DNA of 64,000 bases from Blautia sp. (GTDB lineage Bacteria > Bacillota > Clostridia > Lachnospirales > Lachnospiraceae): positions 1 through 64,000 of the forward strand of contig JAFVGK010000062.1 of assembly GCA_017475035.1 (NCBI GenBank). Reading direction: 5' to 3'. This document shows positions 35,410 through 43,624 of the stretch, piece after piece. The stretch's first letter is position 1. The number at the start of each line of letters is the position of its first letter. A program made the position numbers and the translations under genes. Below the pieces are notes generated by a model. It was not told the DNA's origin. It saw only the letters and a program-made list of their open reading frames with translations, and searched no databases.

Positions 35410-37068
35410 ATGCCTAGAAATACAGATGATCCGAATGGGAAAAAATCCCAGTCCTTTAAGGAATTTTCTGCTCAGAGGCGGCAGGCAAGATCTGCGACAG
35501 TAGATGATGCCAGGAGGCAGCGCAGAGAGCAGAGAGAACAGGAAGAACGGGAGAAGCAGGAAGTAAAAGCCCGCAGAGAGGCGGCCGCAGAGAGAAGAGA
35601 ATCTGCGGCAAGGGAAAGAGCTGCCGCTTCGGCAGAGAAAAAGGTTGTGACCGCTCAAAAAAGAGAGGCCGCTGCACAGCAGAGACGTCAGGAAACAAGA
35701 CCTTCCGGAATGAAAGGAAGACTTCTGAACCAGCGGGCAAACATGGATGCAAGGGAAAAGGGCGAGATCAGGGAAGAGAGGATCAGGAGAAATCCGAGTC
35801 CCTACCGGGGTTCCGCTCAGAAAGCTTCAGAGACCGAGACCAGAAGGAAAAGGCTGTATCTGATCGGGGCGTCTGCCGCCGCAATGGCAGTCCTGATTAT
35901 TTTTGTGTTCGGCGCCAGCCGGATCGGCTATATCCTGAATCAGAAAAAGCAGGCTGTCACACATACCTCCGCAGCGGTCAGTCAGGAAGGAAATAAAGCC
36001 GAGACAAAAACAGAGACGGCAAAGCCGGCTGTCGGCAAACCCGGAGGCTCCGCCGCAAAGTCTGCGCTCAGCATGAGTACCTCTCAGCAGGGATCAGCCG
36101 CCGCAGCCACTCCTGCTCCTGATCAGGCCCAGAGCGGGGCGGCAAGGAGCTACAGTAAAGACACGCCGACAACGATTAAACTGACCTGCTTTGGAGATAA
36201 TACTCTCGGGACGGATGAAAATTTCGATTATTCGACGAGCCTTAATACGTATTACGAGATGTATGGAGCGGATTACTTCCTGGAGAATGTCCGTGACATT
36301 TTTGAGGCGGATGATCTGACGATCACAAACTTTGAGGGAACACTCACGTATTCCGAGGATCGTGAGGACAAGCTGTTTGCTTTTAAGGGAGATCCGGAAT
36401 TTGCGCATATTCTTTCGGACAGCAGCGTGGAGACCTGCAATACGGCAAATAACCACAGTCATGACTATGGCGAACAGAGCTATACGGACACTTTGAAAAA
36501 TCTTAAGGCTGTGGGGATCGTGCCCTTCGGGTATGACGAAGTTGCTTTTATCGATGTCAAAGGGATCAAGGTAGGCCTGCTCGGTATTTATGAACTGGAT
36601 GATCATCTTGCCCGGGAGCCGCAGCTGCGGGCAAATATGCAGAAGCTCAAGGACGGCGGCGCAGATCTGATTGTTGCGGTATTCCACTGGGGCAATGAGC
36701 TGGAATATGAACCGGATTCCAATGAGCGGTATCTGGGGCATCTTGCCGTAGATCTTGGAGCGGATCTGGTCTGGGGAAGCCATTCTCATTGTCTGCAGGG
36801 CATAGAAACCTATAAAGGAGTACAGATCCTGTACAGCCTGGCTAATTTCTGCTTTGGAGGCAACACCCATCCGACGGATATGGATACCATGATATTCCAG
36901 CAGGAATTTACGGTAAGCAAAGACGGGGTGACGAGAGGGGAAACCACGATCATTCCGGCATGTGTCTCTTCTGACTGGGATTATAACGATTATCGTCCGA
37001 CGCCTATGGAAGGGGAAGAGTATGATCGGATTATGAATAAGATTGAAGAGCTGAGTGCGCTGATCTGA
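35410..37068 (+). CDS. Membrane CapA-type phosphoesterase with charged cytoplasmic tail
   Basis: The 552 residues have three parts. Residues 1 to about 150 are extremely rich in Arg, Glu, Ala and Gln (predicted coiled coil). A single membrane helix follows (LYLIGASAAAMAVLIIFVFG), then a low-complexity linker. An external PGA_cap/CapA metallophosphatase domain runs from about residue 256: TCFGDNTLGTD, TNFEGTLT, NNHSHDYG, VFHWGNE and WGSHSHCLQG. The family takes part in polyglutamate capsule synthesis or related wall-polymer chemistry; no capBC genes are near, so another role is likely. The ATG has AGAGGAAG upstream and a promoter at 35307. Confidence 0.88.
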   Translation: MPRNTDDPNGKKSQSFKEFSAQRRQARSATVDDARRQRREQREQEEREKQEVKARREAAAERRESAARERAAASAEKKVVTAQKREAAAQQRRQETRPSGMKGRLLNQRANMDAREKGEIREERIRRNPSPYRGSAQKASETETRRKRLYLIGASAAAMAVLIIFVFGASRIGYILNQKKQAVTHTSAAVSQEGNKAETKTETAKPAVGKPGGSAAKSALSMSTSQQGSAAAATPAPDQAQSGAARSYSKDTPTTIKLTCFGDNTLGTDENFDYSTSLNTYYEMYGADYFLENVRDIFEADDLTITNFEGTLTYSEDREDKLFAFKGDPEFAHILSDSSVETCNTANNHSHDYGEQSYTDTLKNLKAVGIVPFGYDEVAFIDVKGIKVGLLGIYELDDHLAREPQLRANMQKLKDGGADLIVAVFHWGNELEYEPDSNERYLGHLAVDLGADLVWGSHSHCLQGIETYKGVQILYSLANFCFGGNTHPTDMDTMIFQQEFTVSKDGVTRGETTIIPACVSSDWDYNDYRPTPMEGEEYDRIMNKIEELSALI

Positions 37069-37123
37069 CAGACCAGGATCTGTTCAGGAAACGGCAGATC
37101 AGCAGAAACAGGGGGGATATAAT

Positions 37124-37864
37124 ATGAAAAAGCTGCTGCATAACAGTAAATGGATGCGCGCATGGATCGTTCTGATGGCTGCTATTGTGCTGGTCATGAC
37201 CGGCTGCGGCAAGGACGAAGGCGATATTACGAACGCCAAGGTATTTGAGGAGGAATTGTATTCCCTTTCCGAAGAAGAACTCGCCGCACTGGAAGGCGAT
37301 GAGTCAGATGGCGAGTTTACGCCGTTGTCTGACAAAGAAATGGAAGACCTGGGCTTATCCGGGGATAACGGGGAAGAGATAGAAGATCCTTATGCGTCTG
37401 AGATGGACGACATCATTGTGGATGATGAAGTCGTTGAAGTAGCAAAAAAGAATAAAAATAAGAAAAAGACAACGCCCACTCCTGCGGAAGAAACCGGAAA
37501 TGCCGCAAAGCAGGATCTGATCGTTGAAGAGGATGGCACGTACACCGGGAAGGATGAGGTTGCCCTGTACATCCATACATATGGCCATCTTCCTTCCAAT
37601 TTCATTACCAAAAAAGAGGCAAAAGCGCTGGGCTGGGAAAGCAGCAAGGGGAACCTTGAGGATGTTGCCCCCGGAAAGAGCATCGGGGGAGACCGCTTTG
37701 GAAATTACGAGGGTCAGCTTCCCCAGAAAGAGGGACGGACCTATACGGAGTGCGACATAGAATTTGAAGGCGGTTATCGCGATGCGAAGCGGATCATTTT
37801 CTCCAACGACGGTCTGATTTTCTATACGGAAGACCATTATCAGAGCTTTGAACAGTTGTATTGA
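37124..37864 (+). CDS. Lipid-anchored barnase-type ribonuclease
   Basis: The 246-residue protein has a signal sequence ending at a lipobox (VMTGC, Cys28), an acidic spacer, a KKNKNKKKTTPTP linker, and a C-terminal domain of ~110 residues close to Bacillus barnase. Shared stretches include LPSNFITKKEAKALGW and EDVAPGKSIGGDRFGN. The catalytic set is kept: E209 (barnase E73), R219 (R83), R223 (R87) and H238 (H102). It should cleave RNA outside the cell or in a target. The barstar gene 41 bp downstream would protect the producer. Barnases are usually freely secreted; a lipoprotein form is uncommon. Confidence 0.93.
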   Translation: MKKLLHNSKWMRAWIVLMAAIVLVMTGCGKDEGDITNAKVFEEELYSLSEEELAALEGDESDGEFTPLSDKEMEDLGLSGDNGEEIEDPYASEMDDIIVDDEVVEVAKKNKNKKKTTPTPAEETGNAAKQDLIVEEDGTYTGKDEVALYIHTYGHLPSNFITKKEAKALGWESSKGNLEDVAPGKSIGGDRFGNYEGQLPQKEGRTYTECDIEFEGGYRDAKRIIFSNDGLIFYTEDHYQSFEQLY

Positions 37865-37905
37865 TAAATTGTGCGAACGCTATTAAAACGATGAGGGAGA
37901 TTGTT

Positions 37906-38181
37906 ATGCATAGTGTTGTGATTTATGGAGCGGATTACGACAGTGTGGAGGATATCCATCAGACACTGGCTGAGGCTCTTGATTTTCCGGGCTATTATGG
38001 AAAAAATCTTGATGCGCTGTATGATGTATTGACTGATATCGATCAGCCGGTTTCCATTACGATTGATCTGTGTGATATTTCAAATGATGAAATGCTGCGT
38101 TACCTGGAACGGATGATCGAGGTAATCAGCGACGCCGTTAATGAAAATGAAAACATTGAATTGGAAATAATTGAGCCTTAA
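37906..38181 (+). CDS. Barstar-family ribonuclease inhibitor
   Basis: The 91-residue cytoplasmic inhibitor matches barstar: HQTLAEALDFPGYYGKNLDAL, with the two aspartates that block the barnase active site (D35 and D39 in barstar) kept in NLDALYDVL; barstar Trp38 is Tyr here. The ATG at 37906 has GGGAG six bases upstream and fits the family start. It follows the barnase gene in the same transcript, an effector-immunity order. Confidence 0.93.
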   Translation: MHSVVIYGADYDSVEDIHQTLAEALDFPGYYGKNLDALYDVLTDIDQPVSITIDLCDISNDEMLRYLERMIEVISDAVNENENIELEIIEP

Positions 38182-38357
38182 AGGCAAATTTTTTAACGCA
38201 GAGCCGTCCAAAGGAATTGCCGCCTGAATCATGATATTTTATGACGTGTGAACGTTTTTTTTCTGCCGTTTCAGTCCGGCGGTTAAAAGCGTTCATGCGT
38301 TCTGCATTGAGCGGATCGGCAAACGTTGCTGCTGCCGGGAATAATAAGGAAATTACG

Positions 38358-39488
38358 ATGGATAAGAACCAGATCTTTATGATCGCCGGAACGGATTATC
38401 CTGCGATGACGAAAACCCTGCTTACAGAGAGCGGGCTGGCTGAACAGATCAAGGATCCGGACACCAGGATTGTCATCAAACCTAACCTGGTGAACGCGTC
38501 ATATGCCAGTGAAGGGGCTACGACGCATCCGAAGATTGTTTCCGGGATAGTGGAATATTTAAAGGAGCATGGATTTCACCATATTACGCTGATGGAAAGC
38601 TCGTGGGTGGGGGCATCTACCGACGAAGCTTTTTTTCTATGCGGCTATGCGGATCTGTGCCGGACTTATGATATTCCGTTTGTGGATATTCAGAAAGAAA
38701 AATCCTTTGCCTGTGATTGCGCCGGTCTCAGGCTGAACCTGAGCCGCGCGGTCAAGGATATCGATTTTCTGATTAATGTCCCGGTGCTCAAGGGACATTG
38801 TCAGACGAAGATTACCTGTGCCTTAAAAAACCTGAAGGGCCTTCTTCCCAATCCGGAAAAGAGACGCTTTCATTCCATGGGTCTTCACAAGCCGATCGCG
38901 CATTTAAACGCGGCGATACGACAGGATTTTATTGTCGCAGATAATATCTGCGGCGACCTTGATTTTGAAGACGGAGGAAATCCCGTCGTGATGAACAGGA
39001 TCCTGGCTGCGCGTGATCCTGTGCTGATCGATGCTTATGTCTGTCATCTGATGCATTATGATATCTCAGATGTTCCGTACATAGAGATGGCGCAGGCACT
39101 GGGCGTGGGGTCTGCAGACATCTCCGGGGCGGATATCCGCGTTTGCGCAGGAGACTGCATACAGGACATTCCGGTTTCCCGCAAGGTAGTTGAAGTAGAG
39201 GACATTGTCAGCGAAGTGGAATCCTGCAGCGCGTGCTACGGTTACCTTCTTCCCGCATTGGACCGGTTAAAGGAACAGCTTGAGGAAAGAGGGGAAAAAA
39301 TGGATCTGACCACATTTCGCGGAAACCGTGTCTGCATAGGGCAAGGCTATCGTGGAAAGAGCGGAGAGCTGGGAGTGGGTAACTGTACCAGACTGTTCCG
39401 CCATCATCTGGACGGATGTCCTCCGACGGAAGATCAGATTTTCTTATTCCTGAAAGAATATATTGACCGGGAATCTCCCGGATCATGA
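38358..39488 (+). CDS. DUF362 domain protein
   Basis: The 376 residues carry a DUF362 domain (IVIKPNLVNASYASEGATTH, VPVLKGHCQTKITCALKNLK). Proteins with this domain are often joined to 4Fe-4S ferredoxin modules; here no CxxCxxC cluster motif is seen, though six or more cysteines cluster near the C-terminus (SCSACYGYLLPA, NRVCIGQG, GVGNCTRL, GCPPTEDQ). The reaction is unknown. The ATG at 38358 follows AAGGAAA. An open frame reaches 38241, but that part covers a repeat fragment at 38217-38236. Confidence 0.85.
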   Translation: MDKNQIFMIAGTDYPAMTKTLLTESGLAEQIKDPDTRIVIKPNLVNASYASEGATTHPKIVSGIVEYLKEHGFHHITLMESSWVGASTDEAFFLCGYADLCRTYDIPFVDIQKEKSFACDCAGLRLNLSRAVKDIDFLINVPVLKGHCQTKITCALKNLKGLLPNPEKRRFHSMGLHKPIAHLNAAIRQDFIVADNICGDLDFEDGGNPVVMNRILAARDPVLIDAYVCHLMHYDISDVPYIEMAQALGVGSADISGADIRVCAGDCIQDIPVSRKVVEVEDIVSEVESCSACYGYLLPALDRLKEQLEERGEKMDLTTFRGNRVCIGQGYRGKSGELGVGNCTRLFRHHLDGCPPTEDQIFLFLKEYIDRESPGS

Positions 39489-39570
39489 TGCTCCGGGTTT
39501 TCGACCCTCATATTCTTATGACTGCATCGACAAAAGCCTGACAGCTTGTCCAAAAAGGGGGTAAAAAGAT

Positions 39571-40950
39571 ATGGCTCGACCAGAGTCAAAAATGAGTAAG
39601 GGACTCTTGTTATTATGTTTGTTTCTCTTTGCGCTGATCTCTGTGCTTCTGACCTCTTCTTCCCCGGATTTTGCTGAATTGGAAGAAGCCAGACAAGAGG
39701 CGGCCACAGGTCATAACCAGGGTTCTCTGGAAGCCGTGATGAATCTTCTGTCTTCACCGACGCCGGCTCCCGCAAAAGAAAATGTACAGGTTGAGGCAGC
39801 CGCATCCAATTACTTTGCTGCTCCTACTCCGGCGGTTACTCCCTATGCCCTTCGCGAGCCATCCCCGTATGCGCCTTCAGAAGAGGCAGGAAAGGGCAGC
39901 TGGGTTTCGTATGGCAGCGGCTGGATGTATCTGATCGATGGAGTGCCTTTTACCGGCTGGCTTACCGACACAGACGGGAAAAGATATTATCTGGATGTAG
40001 ACGGGTACCTCTATTCTGGCTGGCTGACCTTGGACGGAAAGAGCTACTACCTGGATGATGATGGAATTATGCAGACCGGCGAGGTTGTGATCGGCAAAGA
40101 AACCTATACCTTCCTGCCGGACGGAACGTTAGCCGACAATGCGGCGGAAGAAGAGCCGGAGGCCGATGCGTCAGACGGCGCGGATGAGGATGAAGCGGTC
40201 GACGCGGAATCAAAAGAAGGGCAGGAAATAGCAGAGAAGGCTGAAAAAAAAGCGAAAGAAGGCAATAAGGAGGAGCCGGAAAAAGAAACCGAGGATGATT
40301 CCGCAGCCGAGGAGACTCAGGCGGTTGCGTCCAGAAAGAAAAAAGCACAGAATACAGGATATCTGGCTCTGACCTTTGACGATGGACCGAGTGATTTTAC
40401 GGGGGAGCTGCTGGACTGCCTTCATGAGAATGGAGCTAAAGCGACCTTTTTTGTGGCAGGCAATCAGGTTGAATACTTCGGCGAAGAAGTAGCCCGTATG
40501 GAAGCCCTTGGGTTTGAGGTGGGGAATCATTCTTATTCACATGCGGATCTTTCCACGCTTTCGGACGAAGAATTATATGAAGAACTGGAGACGACACGAA
40601 GCCTTATTGCGGAGCAGACCGGGCATGACCCGGATCTGCTCCGTCCGCCATATGGGGCGGTAAGCGACAGCCTCCGGCAGATGGCAGGGGTTCCTATGAT
40701 TTTGTGGACGGCGGATACGGACGACTGGGAGTCTCAGGACACAGAGCAGATTACAAAAGCGATCCTCAGCCTTGCGGAAGACGGAGGGATTATCCTGATG
40801 CATGATATTTTTGAAGAATCCGTAGAAGCTGCCAAAAAAGCAATTCCTCTGCTGATTGCTGAAGGCTATAAGCTGGTGACGATCAGTGAGCTGGCCGAGG
40901 TAAAAGGGGTTGCCTTAGAACCCGGAGAAGTGTATGATTCTTTTTACTGA
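39571..40950 (+). CDS. Membrane-anchored polysaccharide deacetylase (NodB family)
   Basis: The 459 residues start with an uncleaved-looking membrane helix (LLLLCLFLFALISVLLTSS). Residues ~110-190 hold cell-wall/choline-binding-like repeats (GWLTDTDGKRYYLDVDGYLY, GWLTLDGKSYYLDDDGIMQT). A Glu/Ala-rich linker follows, then a NodB domain from about residue 265. The catalytic motifs are complete: TFDDGP, HSYSH, RPPYG, a WTADTDDW segment and ILMHD. It probably deacetylates peptidoglycan or a wall polysaccharide on the outer face. GGGGG precedes the ATG by eight bases. Confidence 0.92.
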   Translation: MARPESKMSKGLLLLCLFLFALISVLLTSSSPDFAELEEARQEAATGHNQGSLEAVMNLLSSPTPAPAKENVQVEAAASNYFAAPTPAVTPYALREPSPYAPSEEAGKGSWVSYGSGWMYLIDGVPFTGWLTDTDGKRYYLDVDGYLYSGWLTLDGKSYYLDDDGIMQTGEVVIGKETYTFLPDGTLADNAAEEEPEADASDGADEDEAVDAESKEGQEIAEKAEKKAKEGNKEEPEKETEDDSAAEETQAVASRKKKAQNTGYLALTFDDGPSDFTGELLDCLHENGAKATFFVAGNQVEYFGEEVARMEALGFEVGNHSYSHADLSTLSDEELYEELETTRSLIAEQTGHDPDLLRPPYGAVSDSLRQMAGVPMILWTADTDDWESQDTEQITKAILSLAEDGGIILMHDIFEESVEAAKKAIPLLIAEGYKLVTISELAEVKGVALEPGEVYDSFY

Positions 40951-41067
40951 TAAAGGAAAGCCGGTATGCGCCTGATTATATACCCGATAATGTAAACTGC
41001 AGAAAAATCTTTCTTATGCTGCGTAAATTCATCGCGCAGAAGAATCAGGATATAGGAGAGGGGAAAA

Positions 41068-42117
41068 ATGATGGAATTGATCCTGGAAGCCTTTTTATCC
41101 GGTTTCTGGTTGCTTTTGATTCCGCTGCTGATCAGCGCGGATCTTGTACACGGATATCTTATCATGTTTGCGGTGATGGAAATCCTTGCTTTACCGATGC
41201 TGTTTTCGGGAGCCACCCTGCATATGCTGGTCATAAGCTACGGGGGGCTTCTTTGCGTATTGGCGGTCATTGGGATGATCAGGAATCATGGCAGACTTTT
41301 AAGGATGCCCGGGGATATTCTGAAGCAGGTCAGAAAAGGCGGTTTTTTTCTGGGCATTGCGATTGTGCTGATTCTTTTCCAGCTGGTTTTTGTTTCATTT
41401 ATGGCGCATATGGATGCGGATGACGCGTTTTATGTCGGTCAGGCGGTTACGGATGCTTATGAAGACAGCCTCTATCAGATCAATCCGTATACAGGCTTTG
41501 CTTACAATTCCCTTCCCAAACGTTATGCTCTTTCGCCGTTTCCGGCGTTTCTTGCCGTAATCAGTAAGCTGTGCGCCGGCGTACATCCGGCTGTTATCGC
41601 CCACAGGGTTCTGCCTTCAGTATTTCTTCTGCTGATCTATCTTGTGCTCATGAAATACGGGGAATGGCTTTTCCCGGAAGATCATAAAGCAAAGGGATGC
41701 TTTCTTTTCTTTTGCGCTTTATTTTTTCAATTCAGTTCCTGGACGATTTATAATGCGGGTAATTTCCTGATGATCCGGTTATGGCAGGGGAAAGCGCTGC
41801 TTGCGGGCTTTGGGCTGCCTGTGCTGATATTGCTGACGAAGAAAGCATGGGAAAGCGGGAATCATCTCCTGAGCTGGCTGCCCTGCTTTCTGGGAATCCT
41901 GTCCTGCTGTCTCATGTCTTCCATGGGTATTGTGCTTGGACCGGTCATGGTCTGTACAGCTTCCGCAGCTATGTTGCTGATGGGAGACACGACAAGAGAA
42001 GAAGGCTCAGACGTAAAAAGAAGGGTGCGCATACTCGCTGAAAAAGTGGGATATATGCTCCTGAGCCTGGTTCCCTGCCTGATTCTGGGCCTGATTTATC
42101 TGAGGTATCTTTTATAA
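41068..42117 (+). CDS. Polytopic membrane protein, GT-C-like, N-terminal part
   Basis: The 349 residues have about eight to nine membrane helices. After the third or fourth helix comes MAHMDADDAFYVGQAVTDAY with an acidic DADD group in the place where GT-C glycosyltransferases keep catalytic acids, then NPYTGFAYNSLPKRYALSPF. It resembles Lachnospiraceae membrane proteins annotated as DUF6077 (recollection, not a search). It ends abruptly after a helix, and the next gene looks like the missing C-terminal part. GGAGAGGGG precedes the start. Confidence 0.7.
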   Translation: MMELILEAFLSGFWLLLIPLLISADLVHGYLIMFAVMEILALPMLFSGATLHMLVISYGGLLCVLAVIGMIRNHGRLLRMPGDILKQVRKGGFFLGIAIVLILFQLVFVSFMAHMDADDAFYVGQAVTDAYEDSLYQINPYTGFAYNSLPKRYALSPFPAFLAVISKLCAGVHPAVIAHRVLPSVFLLLIYLVLMKYGEWLFPEDHKAKGCFLFFCALFFQFSSWTIYNAGNFLMIRLWQGKALLAGFGLPVLILLTKKAWESGNHLLSWLPCFLGILSCCLMSSMGIVLGPVMVCTASAAMLLMGDTTREEGSDVKRRVRILAEKVGYMLLSLVPCLILGLIYLRYLL

Positions 42118-42134
42118 TGGGGAGGCGGTGAGAC

Positions 42135-42911
42135 ATGAAGCATTGTTTGGACATCGGCATACAGGCGTTTGGACAGTATTGGGGCAATAAGGCCGTGCTG
42201 GTTTTGTTTGGCCTGTGCTGCGCATGGCTTTTGGTTAAGAGGCGAAAAGATCCGAGGGCAAGATTCCTGCTTATTCTTACGGCGGTAAGCTTTACAGTTT
42301 ATTTTTTTCCGGTTTCGGCAAAAATCATACAGACCTGTGTCGGTGAGACGGTATATTGGCGCACCTTCTGGATCCTCCCCCTGTTTCCTGTAATGGCCTA
42401 TACATTTACAATCTGGGTAAATATGCTGCATCAACCGGCGCCGAAGAGCATTCTTGTTCTCCTTCTGACTGCAGTGATCGTATTGACGGGACGGAATGCT
42501 TTTTCCAAAGAGAATTACCGGTTCGTCCGAAATATGCAGCAGGTGCCGGAGGAAGCCGCGGTCCTGGGAAACATGCTGTCGGAGAAAGGATTCATCACGG
42601 ACCGGCTCATAGCCGTGGATGATTATCTGGCGAGTTATCTCAGGGTTTATGATCCCTCTGTTCATATGCCGTACGGAAGATGGCGCCGCGGCTATCTTTC
42701 GCGTGAAGCGGTGTGGGTTTACAAAATGATCAGTGCCTGGCCGGATACCGACTACCGTATATTGCTCCGGAAAGCGCAAAAAGTCGGCGTAGACGTGATC
42801 ATCATCCAGAAGCCGGACAGAAAAGGTTATCGAAGGCTGAGGGCGGCGGGGTATAGAAAAAGAGGACGTGTACTGAATTACTTTATATTTGTAAAAAAGA
42901 AAAAAGGCTGA
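42135..42911 (+). CDS. Polytopic membrane protein, likely C-terminal partner of the preceding one
   Basis: The 258 residues have about four membrane helices followed by a soluble tail (ISAWPDTDYRILLRKAQKVG then VDVIIIQKPD), as at the end of GT-C-type membrane proteins. VGETVYWRTFWILPLFPVMA is typical of their late helices. It starts 17 bp after the preceding stop, in another frame, but has its own strong site GGGGAGGCGG. It may therefore be a true two-gene version, or an old split later repaired by a start site. Confidence 0.65.
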   Translation: MKHCLDIGIQAFGQYWGNKAVLVLFGLCCAWLLVKRRKDPRARFLLILTAVSFTVYFFPVSAKIIQTCVGETVYWRTFWILPLFPVMAYTFTIWVNMLHQPAPKSILVLLLTAVIVLTGRNAFSKENYRFVRNMQQVPEEAAVLGNMLSEKGFITDRLIAVDDYLASYLRVYDPSVHMPYGRWRRGYLSREAVWVYKMISAWPDTDYRILLRKAQKVGVDVIIIQKPDRKGYRRLRAAGYRKRGRVLNYFIFVKKKKG

Positions 42912-43090
42912 GAAGACCAAAGATCTGTATTTCCCGGGCGGCATAAAATTGATTTTGCCTTTGACAGCGGAACGGGTTATGTGATTGATTTCTGAGATAT
43001 GCTCCCGGACTAAAAGACAAGTAATTCAGGACAGTAATTATTGACTCAATTCTTAGAAGAAACAAAACCGTTATCCGGAGATCAGACTGC

Positions 43091-43123
43091 GAAAAAGAAA
43101 AGGCATCTGCAAAAGCAGATGCC
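43091..43123 (-). terminator. Terminator of tRNA-Arg
   Basis: On the minus strand GGCATCTGC pairs with GCAGATGCC around TTTT (43102-43123) and is followed by TTTTCTTTTTC. Confidence 0.85.
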
Positions 43124-43128
43124 CGAAA

Positions 43129-43200
43129 CACGCCTGAAGGGAATCGAACCCCCGCGCATGGAACCGGAGTCCATCGCTCTATCCACTGAGCTACAGGCGC
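43129..43200 (-). tRNA. tRNA-Arg (anticodon CCG)
   Basis: 72-nt cloverleaf. Acceptor GCGCCTG pairs with CAGGCGT (one G-T pair), D arm GCTC...GAGC, anticodon stem ATGGA/TCCAT with loop CTCCGGT giving CCG, T arm with TTCGATT loop. The CCA end is not encoded. It stands alone with its own terminator. Confidence 0.92.
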
Positions 43201-43304
43201 ATGTCGTTTAACGACAAAGGGTATTATAACACAAATCAATAAGAGTGTAAACAGATTTTTTAAACTTCATTATCCCGTTATGGGAGACATATTTTGTCCC
43301 GGGC

Positions 43305-43373
43305 GTGACAGACAGCAAAACCGTCATCCGAAGACACTGGGTCAACGTATAAAACTTCGTTTCGGGAGGAAGA
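43305..43373 (+). repeat. R3 dispersed repeat, partial copy
   Basis: AAAACCGTCATCCGAAGACA, GGGTCAACGTATAAAACTTC and GTTTCGGGAGGAAG match the right half of R3. Unlike the other copies, no start codon follows its GGGAGGA. Confidence 0.7.
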
Positions 43374-43433
43374 CGCGGAGAGATAAAAGGTTACAGAAAC
43401 CTTGAAATAATCAGATGATTGCGTTAATATATA

Positions 43434-43531
43434 ATCGGTAATGTAAACGTTTGCCGGTCAACTCAACGTATAACGAATGAACGCGGTTCCCTTCCATTCC
43501 GAAAAGGCAGTACATTGCGTTCACAAGTATA
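43434..43531. repeat. R4 dispersed repeat, copy 2
   Basis: CGGTAATGTAAACGTTTGCC, GGTCAACTCAACGTATAACG and GGTTCCCTTCCATTCCG match 18536-18631 in the same orientation. It sits upstream of the SH3-like repeat protein gene. Confidence 0.75.
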
Positions 43532-43624
43532 ATTCTGAGAGATCATTCTTTCGGATTGTTTTTATGACCGCAGCGCAGGCGTGCGCAGGTCACGGACCGG
43601 GAAAAGTGTAAAGGAGGGAAAGTG

